A stretch of DNA of 19,030 bases from Deltaproteobacteria bacterium (lineage in GTDB: Bacteria > Desulfobacterota > DSM-4660 > Desulfatiglandales > B25-G16), in assembly GCA_019308645.1 (NCBI GenBank), contig JAFDHR010000015.1, positions 1 through 19,030 of the forward strand. Reading direction: 5' to 3'. Under the pieces are notes generated by a model that was not told where the DNA came from, searched no databases, and was given only the letters and a program-made list of their open reading frames with translations. Shown here piece after piece: positions 7,549 to 15,489 of this stretch (its first letter is position 1; the number at the start of each line of letters is the position of its first letter). The translations under genes and the position numbers were made by a program.

Positions 7549-8235
7549 CTAAGCCCCATTATCAGATGTCAGGTATCTGATGGCTTCCTCACTCGTGATA
7601 ACGTCGCAGTATTTCATCCACAGATCAAGCAGTGCAACCTTGTGGGAAACGCTGATACGGTCAAAGACGCAATCTTCGACAACTGCCACATTGAAATTTC
7701 GGCTAACCGCATCCACACAGGTGGCACGGATACAACCGCTGGATGTTCCCCCGGTGACAATCAGAGTATCAGCCCTTAGCTTTATGAGGAAACTAAGAAG
7801 AGGGGTGCCGTAAAAGGCACTGGAATAACTCTTGTTAATTACGAGGTCACCTTTTTTAGGCGCCAATTCATCAACGATTTTTGTACCTCTTGCTCCCTCC
7901 AGATACTGAGACTGCTCGCGATCTGTTTTAGCCGCAAAACCATCAAACTTGATGCTGGCCTGAATCTGCCTGGTATATATTATTGGGATACTCCTGCGCC
8001 GCGAAACAGACACTATGCGCTTTATTCGCTCGATAGCTCTCCAGGAAGATTCACCCACACCTGATGGCCATTCATGGATCTGGTCAAGAATAGGCTCATC
8101 AGTGCCTGTATAATTGTACTGAGGATCAATTATCATCAAGACCGGATGCTCGCCAAGATCCCGGGTCTTCCCATACCCTCCCCGGCGAATCACCTCGCGA
8201 TCCACTTTGGTCAATATATCATCAAAAATGCGCAT
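7549..8235 (-). CDS. Isochorismatase-like cysteine hydrolase (N-carbamoylsarcosine amidase type)
   Basis: This 228-residue protein belongs to the cysteine hydrolase superfamily that includes nicotinamidase, maleamate amidase and N-carbamoylsarcosine amidase. The expected catalytic triad is present: D37 in MIIDPQYNYTG, K135 in LVINKSYSSAF, and nucleophile C168 in GGTSSGCIRAT. The SGCxRAT form and the YGKTRDLGEHPVLMIID start are typical of the N-carbamoylsarcosine amidase branch rather than of true isochorismatases. The reaction is probably hydrolysis of a small amide or carbamoyl group to release ammonia. AGGAAG before the ATG at 8235 supports the start. It lies 103 bases after the MFS gene on the same strand, so co-transcription is likely. 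The substrate is not identified. Confidence 0.88.
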   Translation of the reverse strand: MRIFDDILTKVDREVIRRGGYGKTRDLGEHPVLMIIDPQYNYTGTDEPILDQIHEWPSGVGESSWRAIERIKRIVSVSRRRSIPIIYTRQIQASIKFDGFAAKTDREQSQYLEGARGTKIVDELAPKKGDLVINKSYSSAFYGTPLLSFLIKLRADTLIVTGGTSSGCIRATCVDAVSRNFNVAVVEDCVFDRISVSHKVALLDLWMKYCDVITSEEAIRYLTSDNGA

Positions 8236-8306
8236 TTCTTCCTCATGAATACGTAGTCTGAAAAAATTGCTTGGTTTAAATCAATCAGCCCATCTTTTGG
8301 GGTCTT

Positions 8307-8333
8307 TTTCAGGTCATTATCTGATGCCTGAAA
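8307..8333 (-). other. Stem-loop between the MFS and amidase genes
   Basis: TTTCAGG (8307-8313) pairs with CCTGAAA (8327-8333), and CAT (8315-8317) pairs with ATG (8324-8326). One bulged base separates the two helices and the loop is 6 bases. It begins 6 bases after the MFS stop in the direction of transcription. No T-run follows on the minus strand, so it looks like an intercistronic RNA structure rather than a terminator. Confidence 0.4.
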
Positions 8334-8338
8334 CGAGT

Positions 8339-9526
8339 TCATTTTATCATAACAAATATCAATCCAAACGCCGCAAGAGCAAGGCAGGAAGAGGCATAGA
8401 AGGCAGCATTTATTCCGGATATTGCAAAAACTATCCCAATTAAGGGCGGGCCGAGTGTTTGACCCAACCTGAGTGCTGTTCCGTAGAATGACATAATGAT
8501 CGCACGGTTCTCATTCGATGACAGTGACCCTAAGAGGGTTTGGATAGTTGGCAAGCTGATACCCTGGGCAGCCCCTAATAGCAGCGCAGGGATGAAAAAC
8601 AGCCAGATATTAAGCATAAACGGAACAATGACCAAAGCCAATGTGTAAAGAAGAAAACTTGCTCTAATCACAGATTTTTCAGGGAATCTTTGTATGATTT
8701 TCCCCATTTGGGATGAAGATAGTGCAGAGGCAATATACACGCTCGACATAACAATTCCGATAAAGAATGGGGACGCATTGAATGTGATGCCCATGAGAAG
8801 CGGAAAATAGGTAGCATAGGAACCAGCCACGATAATGAAGATGACGATGGTGACACTATAAATTGCTATTATTTGCCCCTTTTTTATGGTCTCAGTTACA
8901 CCCCAGATATATTCCTTAAATCGCTTGGTGTTTTTTAGCTCTGGAGTAGGGCTTTTAAGGAAAAACATCACAAGCAGTCCTACAGGAATGGCCATTAAAG
9001 GTAACATAAAGGGGTAATACCATCCCATCATCGCCAGTGCTCCACCCACAGTTGAAAGACCGGCAGCTCCAACACTGAAGACACTCTGATTATAACCCAT
9101 AGCTGCTGTACGCTTTTTGCCTGCATAGAGATCGCCTATAACCGTAACATTTAACGAACTCAAAGGAGCTACCCCTATGCCCTGAAAGAAACGGAGTATA
9201 AGCAGCGTTTTGAAATCACGGACAAAGAGGCATAACCCTCCGGCTAAAGCAAAAAGGATAAGGGCCGGGACCAAAACCTTCTTTCTTCCAAAAAGATCTG
9301 CGATTATTCCCATTACCGGCATCAACAGGATGCCTGGAAAGGTGAAGACCGTAATCACCAGCCCAATATCCTTTGGCGATATCTGAAGTTCTTTGACTAT
9401 TCTTGGAAAGGCAGGACTGAGACTAAAAATCCCTATAGCAGTCGTAATAGTAACGCCAAAAATGATCTGTAGATTGCTGTCGAAAAAAAACTTTTCCGGA
9501 TTTTTACTCTGTTTATTGGCAGCCAT
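8339..9526 (-). CDS. MFS transporter
   Basis: This 395-residue membrane protein has about 12 hydrophobic segments and a short, charged cytoplasmic N-terminus. The major facilitator motif A between helices 2 and 3 is clear (GIIADLFGRKK, 73-83), and LRFFQGIGVAPLSSLNVTVIGD matches the helix 4 region. A central hydrophilic stretch rich in Lys (about 190-215) separates the two six-helix halves. The second half has PTIQTLLGSLSSNENRAIIMS. The overall pattern resembles drug- or metabolite-export type MFS proteins, but import of a metabolite cannot be excluded. The ribosome site is weak. The upstream gap contains a terminator for the preceding gene, so this gene and the amidase probably have their own promoter. 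Confidence 0.9.
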   Translation of the reverse strand: MAANKQSKNPEKFFFDSNLQIIFGVTITTAIGIFSLSPAFPRIVKELQISPKDIGLVITVFTFPGILLMPVMGIIADLFGRKKVLVPALILFALAGGLCLFVRDFKTLLILRFFQGIGVAPLSSLNVTVIGDLYAGKKRTAAMGYNQSVFSVGAAGLSTVGGALAMMGWYYPFMLPLMAIPVGLLVMFFLKSPTPELKNTKRFKEYIWGVTETIKKGQIIAIYSVTIVIFIIVAGSYATYFPLLMGITFNASPFFIGIVMSSVYIASALSSSQMGKIIQRFPEKSVIRASFLLYTLALVIVPFMLNIWLFFIPALLLGAAQGISLPTIQTLLGSLSSNENRAIIMSFYGTALRLGQTLGPPLIGIVFAISGINAAFYASSCLALAAFGLIFVMIK

Positions 9527-9612
9527 AGATCGATCTTTTTAGCTGATAGAATACTGAAACATAGAATGTATGACTAGTCTCTTACTTGCCTTCGAAAACA
9601 ATCTCATAGGAT

Positions 9613-9642
9613 CAAAAAATCCCCACCGATGGAGGTGGGGAT
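9613..9642 (-). terminator. Intrinsic terminator after the alpha/beta-hydrolase gene
   Basis: On the minus strand, ATCCCCACC (9642-9634) and GGTGGGGAT (9627-9619) form a perfect 9-bp GC-rich stem with a 6-base loop, followed at once by a run of six T (9619-9614). This is a textbook rho-independent terminator. It lies 44 bases after the stop of the alpha/beta-hydrolase gene and before the MFS gene, so it closes the long minus-strand transcription unit. Confidence 0.9.
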
Positions 9643-9685
9643 AGGTCTTTCATCTAATCAGAGAATATGGTCCTAGGGTAACAAC

Positions 9686-10489
9686 TTAAACATGAATGCG
9701 GTGTTTTTTGACAAACCCGATCACTTCTTTAGCAACCTCGGCAGGGTGCGTGACAACGCAATAGGTTCCTTCAGCACCTGGTATGACAGTTGCCTCAACA
9801 TCTGAACAGATTCGCTGAACATCCTTCCACCCCGAGCCATAATCAGTATCCTTGCCGATAGGCCCGCTATCTCCGACGATTATTAATTGTGGGGCTCCAA
9901 TTTTAGGAAGATCATCAGTTAAGTCCACGTGCAAGGCATCATGCATCGCCTTCCATCCATCAGGTGTGAGATTTTCCTCAAACCTGTTGGTCTCCCATTC
10001 TTCATATGAGGGAGGCATTCCGAATAATCTCACCAAAAAATAGGCTCCCATGCTGCCATTACCAACCCCAAATTCATCGACAATCTTGGCTCCGATTTTC
10101 GACATCTTCATGGATTGGTCAGCAAGCTTGTGCATACCATAATGAATAATGGCCCCTGTTCTTTCAGGATATTTAGCAGCAAACCGAATTACTATGAAAG
10201 AACCGTTCGAGGTACCGAAAATGTGCGTATTTTCTACCCCAGTCTCGTCCAGAATCATCTTGAGGTCATCGACCCACTGTTCAACAGTAATCCCGGCAGG
10301 AGTTCTATCTGAAAGCCCTGCACCCCTTTGGTCATATAGGATCACCTTAAAATGGTCTCTAAGAATCGGCAACATAAAGTCCCATTGCCTATGAACAAGA
10401 CTACTTCCTCCAATAAGAACCAGATGCTCGCCATCCCCAACAACATCGTACCAAATCTTTTTTCCATCATTACTTGTGATATAAGGCAT
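9686..10489 (-). CDS. Alpha/beta-hydrolase fold protein, catalytic His not at the usual place
   Basis: This 267-residue protein matches the alpha/beta-hydrolase fold over its whole length: LVLIGGSS (oxyanion region, 23-30), ILYDQRGAGLSD (50-61), and nucleophile elbow GTSNGS (92-97) with S94. The end of the fold reads VIPGAEGTYCVVTHPAEVAKEV. By alignment in the head with the usual PGAGHxxxxExPEEV, the catalytic His falls at T242, and the acid position of the GxxD loop (IIVGDSGP) falls at G209, although D207 and H248 are nearby. It may be catalytically altered or use displaced residues. AAAGGAG before the ATG is a good ribosome site. It is the last gene before the terminator and follows the MmgE/PrpD gene by 130 bases. 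The substrate is unknown. Confidence 0.85.
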   Translation of the reverse strand: MPYITSNDGKKIWYDVVGDGEHLVLIGGSSLVHRQWDFMLPILRDHFKVILYDQRGAGLSDRTPAGITVEQWVDDLKMILDETGVENTHIFGTSNGSFIVIRFAAKYPERTGAIIHYGMHKLADQSMKMSKIGAKIVDEFGVGNGSMGAYFLVRLFGMPPSYEEWETNRFEENLTPDGWKAMHDALHVDLTDDLPKIGAPQLIIVGDSGPIGKDTDYGSGWKDVQRICSDVEATVIPGAEGTYCVVTHPAEVAKEVIGFVKKHRIHV

Positions 10490-10619
10490 ATTCTCTCTTC
10501 TCCTTTTACTTGTTTTTATGGCTGTTTCACAGCAAGGATTCTCTCGCCTAAATCATGAGCTCAGCTGGAAATAACGAAGTTATGCATCAACTCTATCCTT
10601 TGCCTCCTTGTTATGACAC

Positions 10620-11978
10620 TTAACCTTTCTTGCTCAGCTTTTCCGTAAGCAGGTTAATGTTATTCAATTCCTCTATTGACATAACATCATTATATATCTT
10701 TTCTGCCAGCTCATGGCCCCAGATCGGCCCGACTAGCTCATAATACTTTCCTTTTTTTTCCTCAGAGCTGTATGGGTCTTCAGCATCACCTTTGTTGACA
10801 AATGCCTCAGCTTCCAGAACCTTTCCATCGGTCAGCACTAAACCTACCCGGGCCGGCCTCCGGTCCGGCATCATCGCCGTAAGGTTTAAATCTTCTACCA
10901 CACTCACCTTTTGAGCCAGATCTCTAATAACCGGGTTATTGAGTGCCTCGGGTTTGAAGCAGTTGATGCCTGCGTGACCGTGGACAATGAATGTTGCCAC
11001 TGCAAAGGGAATTGAGAATTTGGCAGCTAAAGTGTTTTGTGGATTTTGATCACTGAGTTGGGCAGCGAGCGAGTAGGTCATTACCTCCACCTTCGCGACT
11101 TTTTCCGGTTGAATTCGCCCGCCAGGAATCTCAGCAGCTATGGTGGTCATCGCATCCAGCGTTGAGTGGTTATATCGGCAGCAGGCATGCCGCTTAAAGT
11201 AATTGCGAGTGATCTCGAATCGTCGCCCCAAATCCCTGGTCATTTCCTCGGGGGCAAAGGTTTCAGAGGCCACGCTGCCAAAGATGGTCGTGAGCCCGTC
11301 TCTTTCACCGGTGAAGCCTGATTGGACCAGATGGTGAGCTAAAATACCCATGTATCCACTGACACCAGCATAGACATTGCGAACAGTCCCACCTTCAAGC
11401 ATGGTGCGACGGCTGGTTGCTAAGGTTAGTGAGGAACTCACATTAATCAATTCTTTCATGGCCTGCTCGTTGTAACCCATGAGCTTCCCCACGGCAACGG
11501 CTGCTCCTACCGTTCCCCAGGTACCATGGGGATGCATAGACATGCGTATCTTACAAGCAATACCGATGCGAGCAGCAATTTCATAACCCAGCACCAGAGC
11601 GTTCAATATCTCTCTACCGGAAAGGCTCTCTTCTTCGGCTACGGCCAGTACTGCAGGTACAACGTGAATGGCTGGATGACCCCGGGCATACTGATTCCCT
11701 TCGTCCAGTTCCAGAAATGTACCCGCCGTTCCGTTAATTAATCCTGCTTTCAGTGGTTCAGTACGAAGTCCCGCACCAATGACCGTGGCAACATGGAGAG
11801 CACCTGATACAAGGATCCTGTCAGTCAATGCCTTGACTTCCTCCTCTTGAGCGCCTGTCGCAATTACTGCCAGGGTATCCGCCATGACCTCCTTTGACCG
11901 CGTAACTACATTCTGAGGGAGGTCATCAAAAGTGGAGCTACAGATACAGGAAACCATCTCATCAAGATAATCGGACAT
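10620..11978 (-). CDS. MmgE/PrpD family protein (full length)
   Basis: This 452-residue protein belongs to the MmgE/PrpD family, which includes 2-methylcitrate dehydratase, cis-aconitate decarboxylase and iminodisuccinate epimerase. These enzymes act on di- or tricarboxylic acids without an iron-sulfur cluster. Family segments visible are NGTAGTFLELDEGNQYARGH (82-101), the HPAIHVVPA that overlaps it, HPHGTWGTVGAA (149-160), FKRHACCRYNHSTLDA and FSIPFAVATFIVHG. AAAGGAG lies 7 bases before the ATG. The gene follows livF by 118 bases and precedes the alpha/beta-hydrolase. A second, clearly diverged member lies at the right edge of the window (HAACRHAH where this one has HACCRYNH). The substrate cannot be deduced; a true methylcitrate role is not supported, since no methylcitrate synthase or lyase is nearby. 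Confidence 0.9.
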   Translation of the reverse strand: MSDYLDEMVSCICSSTFDDLPQNVVTRSKEVMADTLAVIATGAQEEEVKALTDRILVSGALHVATVIGAGLRTEPLKAGLINGTAGTFLELDEGNQYARGHPAIHVVPAVLAVAEEESLSGREILNALVLGYEIAARIGIACKIRMSMHPHGTWGTVGAAVAVGKLMGYNEQAMKELINVSSSLTLATSRRTMLEGGTVRNVYAGVSGYMGILAHHLVQSGFTGERDGLTTIFGSVASETFAPEEMTRDLGRRFEITRNYFKRHACCRYNHSTLDAMTTIAAEIPGGRIQPEKVAKVEVMTYSLAAQLSDQNPQNTLAAKFSIPFAVATFIVHGHAGINCFKPEALNNPVIRDLAQKVSVVEDLNLTAMMPDRRPARVGLVLTDGKVLEAEAFVNKGDAEDPYSSEEKKGKYYELVGPIWGHELAEKIYNDVMSIEELNNINLLTEKLSKKG

Positions 11979-12096
11979 GATATCTCTCCTTTTAGGAATT
12001 TTGCCAGGTACTGTGGGTAGAAAATAGAGGCCTCAAAATCCATCCACCACTTACTGATTATCGCGCTATGGCGTATCAGGCCCACACTTTGTTATC

Positions 12097-12801
12097 TCAC
12101 AGACCCAGGTACAACTTTTTGATGTGTGGATTTGTCAGAAGATCCTTTCCTTCCCCAGATAGTGCAATCTGACCCTCCTCCAGGACAAAACCCTGGTCGG
12201 AAAATTCTAGAGCCTGGGACACATTCTGTTCCACCAGAAGAATCGTTACTCCTTCGTGGTTTATTTCCTTGATAGCCTTGAAGATCTCCTCCACAATGAG
12301 CGGTGCGATACCGAGTGACGGCTCGTCAAGGACCAGCAGTTTCGGCTTCGACATGAGCCCCCTCCCTATGGCTAGAATCTGTTGTTCTCCTCCAGATAAG
12401 GTGCCTGCCAACTGGTCCTTTCTCTCCTCCAGGATCGGGAACATGTTCGACACCAGTCCCATTGATTCCCCGCGATGGGATTTAGGTCCTTTAAGATATG
12501 ACCCCATCTCCAAGTTTTCCATGACGGTAAGTGTTGGAAATAATTTACGGCCTTCAGGGATTTGGACTAAGCCCATTTCCACCCTTGCATATGGCTCAAT
12601 TTTTGTTATGTTCTGCTCCAAAAATTGGATGGATCCCTTTGCTACTGGCAGAATTCCAGAAATGGTATTGACAGTAGTCGTCTTACCTGCACCGTTGCTT
12701 CCCAAGAGGGAAACAACCTTTCCCTTGTCTACAGAAAAAGAGACCTGTCTAAGGATTTGAACTTGTCCATAGTACACATCGATTTTGTCAATCTTTAGCA
12801 A
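12097..12801 (-). CDS. livF: Branched-chain amino acid-type ABC transporter ATP-binding protein LivF
   Basis: This is the second ATPase of a Liv/HAAT-type importer. Starting at TTG 12801 gives 234 residues, the usual LivF size. Walker A GSNGAGKTT (34-42), signature LSGGEQ (135-140), Walker B LLVLDE (155-160), PSLGIAP and VEQN are all canonical. A longer reading from another TTG at 12831 is possible. I prefer 12801 because AAAGGAG lies 7 bases before it, and because MLKIDKIDVYYG is the normal LivF beginning. This start overlaps the end of livG by 14 bases, which points to translational coupling. The specificity of these importers comes from the binding protein and ranges over amino acids, amides, short-chain and aromatic acids. 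Confidence 0.93.
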   Translation of the reverse strand: MLKIDKIDVYYGQVQILRQVSFSVDKGKVVSLLGSNGAGKTTTVNTISGILPVAKGSIQFLEQNITKIEPYARVEMGLVQIPEGRKLFPTLTVMENLEMGSYLKGPKSHRGESMGLVSNMFPILEERKDQLAGTLSGGEQQILAIGRGLMSKPKLLVLDEPSLGIAPLIVEEIFKAIKEINHEGVTILLVEQNVSQALEFSDQGFVLEEGQIALSGEGKDLLTNPHIKKLYLGL

Positions 12802-13528
12802 GGTAGGCTCCTTTCCCCAAATATGCCTCAATCACGCTTTTATCCTCACCAACCGTTCGTGGATCCCCATCAGCGATACACACACCGTGATGAATAACAA
12901 CAATGCGATCACTCAGACCCATAATAACGCGCATGTGATGCTCAATGATGAAGATTCCGGTTCCTGATTCACGAATTTTACGGACCAAATCTATAATCTC
13001 ATGCTCTTCCGTTGGGTTCAAACCTGACATTACCTCGTCGAGAAGCAGCAATCTGGGCACAGTTGCCAGAGCCCGTGCCAATTCTAATCGTTTCCTGTCT
13101 GGCGTGGTGAGACTGTTGGCGGGATCAAGAGCCTTTTTATTCAGACCCACAAACTGCAAGATTTCCCAGGCTTTTTCCTCGACTTCCTTTAGATCGGCAG
13201 TGCGATTATAACATCCCACCGCCACGTTTTCCAGAGTTGAAAGATGACTAAACGGCTTGACAATCTGGAAGGTCCGAGTGATGCCCATTTTGCAAATCTG
13301 GTGAGGCTCTAAGCCCACCAGGTTCTTTCCCAAAAACTCTATTCCACCCGAATCCGGTTTTAGAAAACCCGTAATAAGGTTGAAGAGGGTGGTTTTTCCT
13401 GCGCCGTTGGGACCTATGAGCCCAAGAATCTCGCCAGGATTCACCTCAAGTGAGACGTTGGAAATAGCGTCCAACCCACGAAACGATTTCGAAACGTTTA
13501 AAACATTTAGGAAATGGTTGCTCTTCAT
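12788..13528 (-). CDS. livG: Branched-chain amino acid-type ABC transporter ATP-binding protein LivG
   Basis: This 246-residue ATPase has Walker A GPNGAGKTT (39-47), Q-loop region TFQIVKPF, Walker B LLLLDEVMSGLN (160-171) and the H-loop in IIEHHMRVIM. The ABC signature is unusual: LTTPDRKRLELARAL (140-154) in place of the LSGGQ/LPYGQQ form. The segment after the signature keeps the LivG-like RLELARALA pattern, so this probably reflects a LivG subgroup rather than loss of function. The MSGLNPTE loop after Walker B is typical of LivG, as opposed to LivF. An AGAGG site lies before the ATG at 13528. It follows livM by 3 bases and overlaps livF by 14. Confidence 0.93.
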   Translation of the reverse strand: MKSNHFLNVLNVSKSFRGLDAISNVSLEVNPGEILGLIGPNGAGKTTLFNLITGFLKPDSGGIEFLGKNLVGLEPHQICKMGITRTFQIVKPFSHLSTLENVAVGCYNRTADLKEVEEKAWEILQFVGLNKKALDPANSLTTPDRKRLELARALATVPRLLLLDEVMSGLNPTEEHEIIDLVRKIRESGTGIFIIEHHMRVIMGLSDRIVVIHHGVCIADGDPRTVGEDKSVIEAYLGKGAYLAKD

Positions 13529-13531
13529 GTC

Positions 13532-14539
13532 TTACTCTACCTCTTTGCGCATTTTATAGAAAACTCTTTTGGCTAAACCCATGATTCCATCCGGCAAAAA
13601 CATGATCACCCCTACTAAGATCATGCCATAAATCATTAAATATACCCCACTATAAGACTGAAAAGCCAGTCTGGTAAACTCAGCAAGTGGCGTTAGCACT
13701 AGTGAGCCCAGTAATGGCCCTAAAACGGTACCAGGGCCCCCGATGATGGGACGAATCAATATCTCTATCGAGTTCATTACCCCAAAGGTTATGTCTGGGT
13801 CTATGTAGAGCAGATATTGAGCATAAATAGTTCCACCTATGGAAGTTAGTCCTGCGCTTAGAGTCATGGCGATTATCTTGTATTTAAGAGTATTTACCCC
13901 TAAAGCCTCGGCAGCAGCGTTGTCCTCCCTGACTGCCAGGAAATAGAGCCCCATGCGAGTTTTTTCCATACGCCAAACAAGGTATAAAGCACCAACCATC
14001 ATCCACAGCGTGATGAAATAAAAAGGCTTCTTGTCTACGAACTGCATGAGGGCAAGCGAAGTACCTTTCAGTGGTATAAGCAATCCCAGCGCTGCACCTA
14101 CAGCCTTCCAGCTTATGCTTATCATGTGGCAAATTTCAGCAAAGGCCAGCATGATCAATGCAAAAAAAGGACCACTGAGGCCGTAACGGAAGCTGAGATA
14201 TCCGACAACAAGCCCCATTATGATTCCAATAAAGCAGGAAAACACCATCCCGATCCAGGGACTTAATCCCCAATGAATAAACATGAGCGTTGAAGTGTAA
14301 GCCCCTAACCCAAAAAACAATGAATGACCAAAGGAAAACTGACCTGCATACCCTCCCAGGATGTTCCAACCCTGCCCTGTGATCGTAAAAAGAAATATCA
14401 TGATCATTATGTGCACATACTGAGGGGGAATCGTCCAGGGCAAGAAATGGAGAGCAGCTACTATCAACCCAATGATAAGCCATTTTTGCCAGCCCAGTCC
14501 TCTACCCAAGTAACCTTCCTGATATCGATGTTCATACAT
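13532..14539 (-). CDS. livM: Branched-chain amino acid-type ABC transporter permease LivM
   Basis: This 335-residue inner-membrane permease has about nine hydrophobic segments. LivM hallmarks are WNILGGYAGQFSFGH (58-72) and the cytoplasmic coupling loop EDNAAAEALGVNTLKYKI, which contacts the ATPases. IRPIIGGPGTVLGPLLGS and FLPDGIMGL near the end are also typical. The ATG overlaps the livH TAA by one base (TAATG), so the two permeases are likely translationally coupled. The stop lies 3 bases before the livG start codon. The 24-residue hydrophilic start before the first helix is slightly long but normal. Confidence 0.94.
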   Translation of the reverse strand: MYEHRYQEGYLGRGLGWQKWLIIGLIVAALHFLPWTIPPQYVHIMIMIFLFTITGQGWNILGGYAGQFSFGHSLFFGLGAYTSTLMFIHWGLSPWIGMVFSCFIGIIMGLVVGYLSFRYGLSGPFFALIMLAFAEICHMISISWKAVGAALGLLIPLKGTSLALMQFVDKKPFYFITLWMMVGALYLVWRMEKTRMGLYFLAVREDNAAAEALGVNTLKYKIIAMTLSAGLTSIGGTIYAQYLLYIDPDITFGVMNSIEILIRPIIGGPGTVLGPLLGSLVLTPLAEFTRLAFQSYSGVYLMIYGMILVGVIMFLPDGIMGLAKRVFYKMRKEVE

Positions 14540-15408
14540 TATTTACTGCCCCCAAACAGACCTGTTGGCCTAAATAAGAGGATAAGAATAAAAATAGTAA
14601 CTGAAATTAGATGCTTCATAGCACCAGGAAACAATAGGCCTCCCATGCTATCAGCCACCCCAATGATCAACCCCCCTACAAATGCCCCTATAACACTGCC
14701 CATCCCGCCTAACACCACCACCATAAAAGCAGTAATAACGAAAACCCCGCCAACAGTGGGGTAGACCGTAAAAAAAGGTGCCACAGCTGTCCCTGACACG
14801 CCTGCACATGCGGCGCCTATACCAAAGGTGATCCAGTAGATCCGCCTCACGTTGATCCCCATCAACATGGCGCCGTCCGGCTCTTCACTAGCGGCTCGGA
14901 TCGCCTTCCCCATGTCTGTTTTTGTTAGCACTAGATAGACAATTGAAGCGACTAACATGGCCAGGCAAAAGGCCAGGAGTCGTAGGAGCGAAACAGACAA
15001 ATCACCAATGTAGAAATAGGCGAACTCATAGGAGGTTCTTACTACTCGATAGTCGGGCGACCAGAGGAACACGACTAAGTTCTCCAGAAACAAAGAGACC
15101 CCCAGGGTCAATAGAAGCTGATTATGCTCTGGAGCGTCAATGATGGGGTTGATGAGAAATTTTTGAAAGCACACACCAACGATGAACAATAAAGGTATTG
15201 TCATCACAATGGAAACATAAGGATCTATATGTAACAGCGCAAAGGCCCAATATGTAACATACATACCCAACATCATCAGGGCCCCATGGGCAAAGTTGAT
15301 AACTTTCATAACTCCAAAGATGAGCGTGAGACCGATTGCGACCAAACCGTATACTCCACCCAGTAATAACCCATCAAGAAGCGTCTGCAAAATGTAGGTA
15401 CAATTCAT
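14539..15408 (-). CDS. livH: Branched-chain amino acid-type ABC transporter permease LivH
   Basis: This 289-residue permease, read from ATG 15408, begins MNCTYILQTLLDGLLLGGVY as usual for LivH. Further LivH features are AIGLTLIFGVMKVINFAHGA (24-43), the coupling loop MGKAIRAASEEPDGAMLMGI, and GGMGSVIGAFVGGLIIG. An upstream GTG at 15435 would add nine residues. I reject it because it lies inside the 15435-15475 stem-loop, whereas AAGAGGG sits 8 bases before ATG 15408. The final codon overlaps livM. The gene lies 81 bases after the binding-protein gene, the only sizeable gap within the transporter cluster. Confidence 0.94.
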   Translation of the reverse strand: MNCTYILQTLLDGLLLGGVYGLVAIGLTLIFGVMKVINFAHGALMMLGMYVTYWAFALLHIDPYVSIVMTIPLLFIVGVCFQKFLINPIIDAPEHNQLLLTLGVSLFLENLVVFLWSPDYRVVRTSYEFAYFYIGDLSVSLLRLLAFCLAMLVASIVYLVLTKTDMGKAIRAASEEPDGAMLMGINVRRIYWITFGIGAACAGVSGTAVAPFFTVYPTVGGVFVITAFMVVVLGGMGSVIGAFVGGLIIGVADSMGGLLFPGAMKHLISVTIFILILLFRPTGLFGGSK

Positions 15409-15434
15409 GGATAGAACCCTCTTTTCAGAAAACA

Positions 15435-15475
15435 CAGAGAATAGGGGAGTTATGCGTACAATCCCCTATTCTCTG
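15435..15475 (-). promoter_or_regulatory. Perfect 14-bp intercistronic stem-loop between binding protein and livH
   Basis: CAGAGAATAGGGGA (15435-15448) and its exact inverse TCCCCTATTCTCTG (15462-15475) enclose a 13-base loop. On the transcript it starts 14 bases after the binding-protein stop. It is followed by GTTTTCTG, too weak a T-run for full termination. Structures at this place in binding-protein-dependent transporter operons are known to protect the upstream mRNA or terminate partially, which yields more binding protein than permease. That role here is an inference. Confidence 0.75.
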
Positions 15476-15489
15476 CTGACCGGCACAAC

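Noticed and set aside
7534..7813. Small plus-strand open frames after the amidohydrolase gene
   Set aside because: They are antisense to the 3' end of the cysteine amidase gene, whose catalytic Cys region is encoded there.
10620..11978. Methylcitrate-cycle PrpD assignment
   Set aside because: No methylcitrate synthase or methylisocitrate lyase is nearby, and the family covers several different reactions.
12269..12760. Plus-strand open frame of 163 codons
   Set aside because: It is the antisense shadow of livF; its composition is low in family-like motifs and it has no ribosome site.
12802..12831. Longer LivF start at TTG 12831
   Set aside because: It adds ten residues foreign to LivF, and the Shine-Dalgarno sequence AAAGGAG fits the TTG at 12801.
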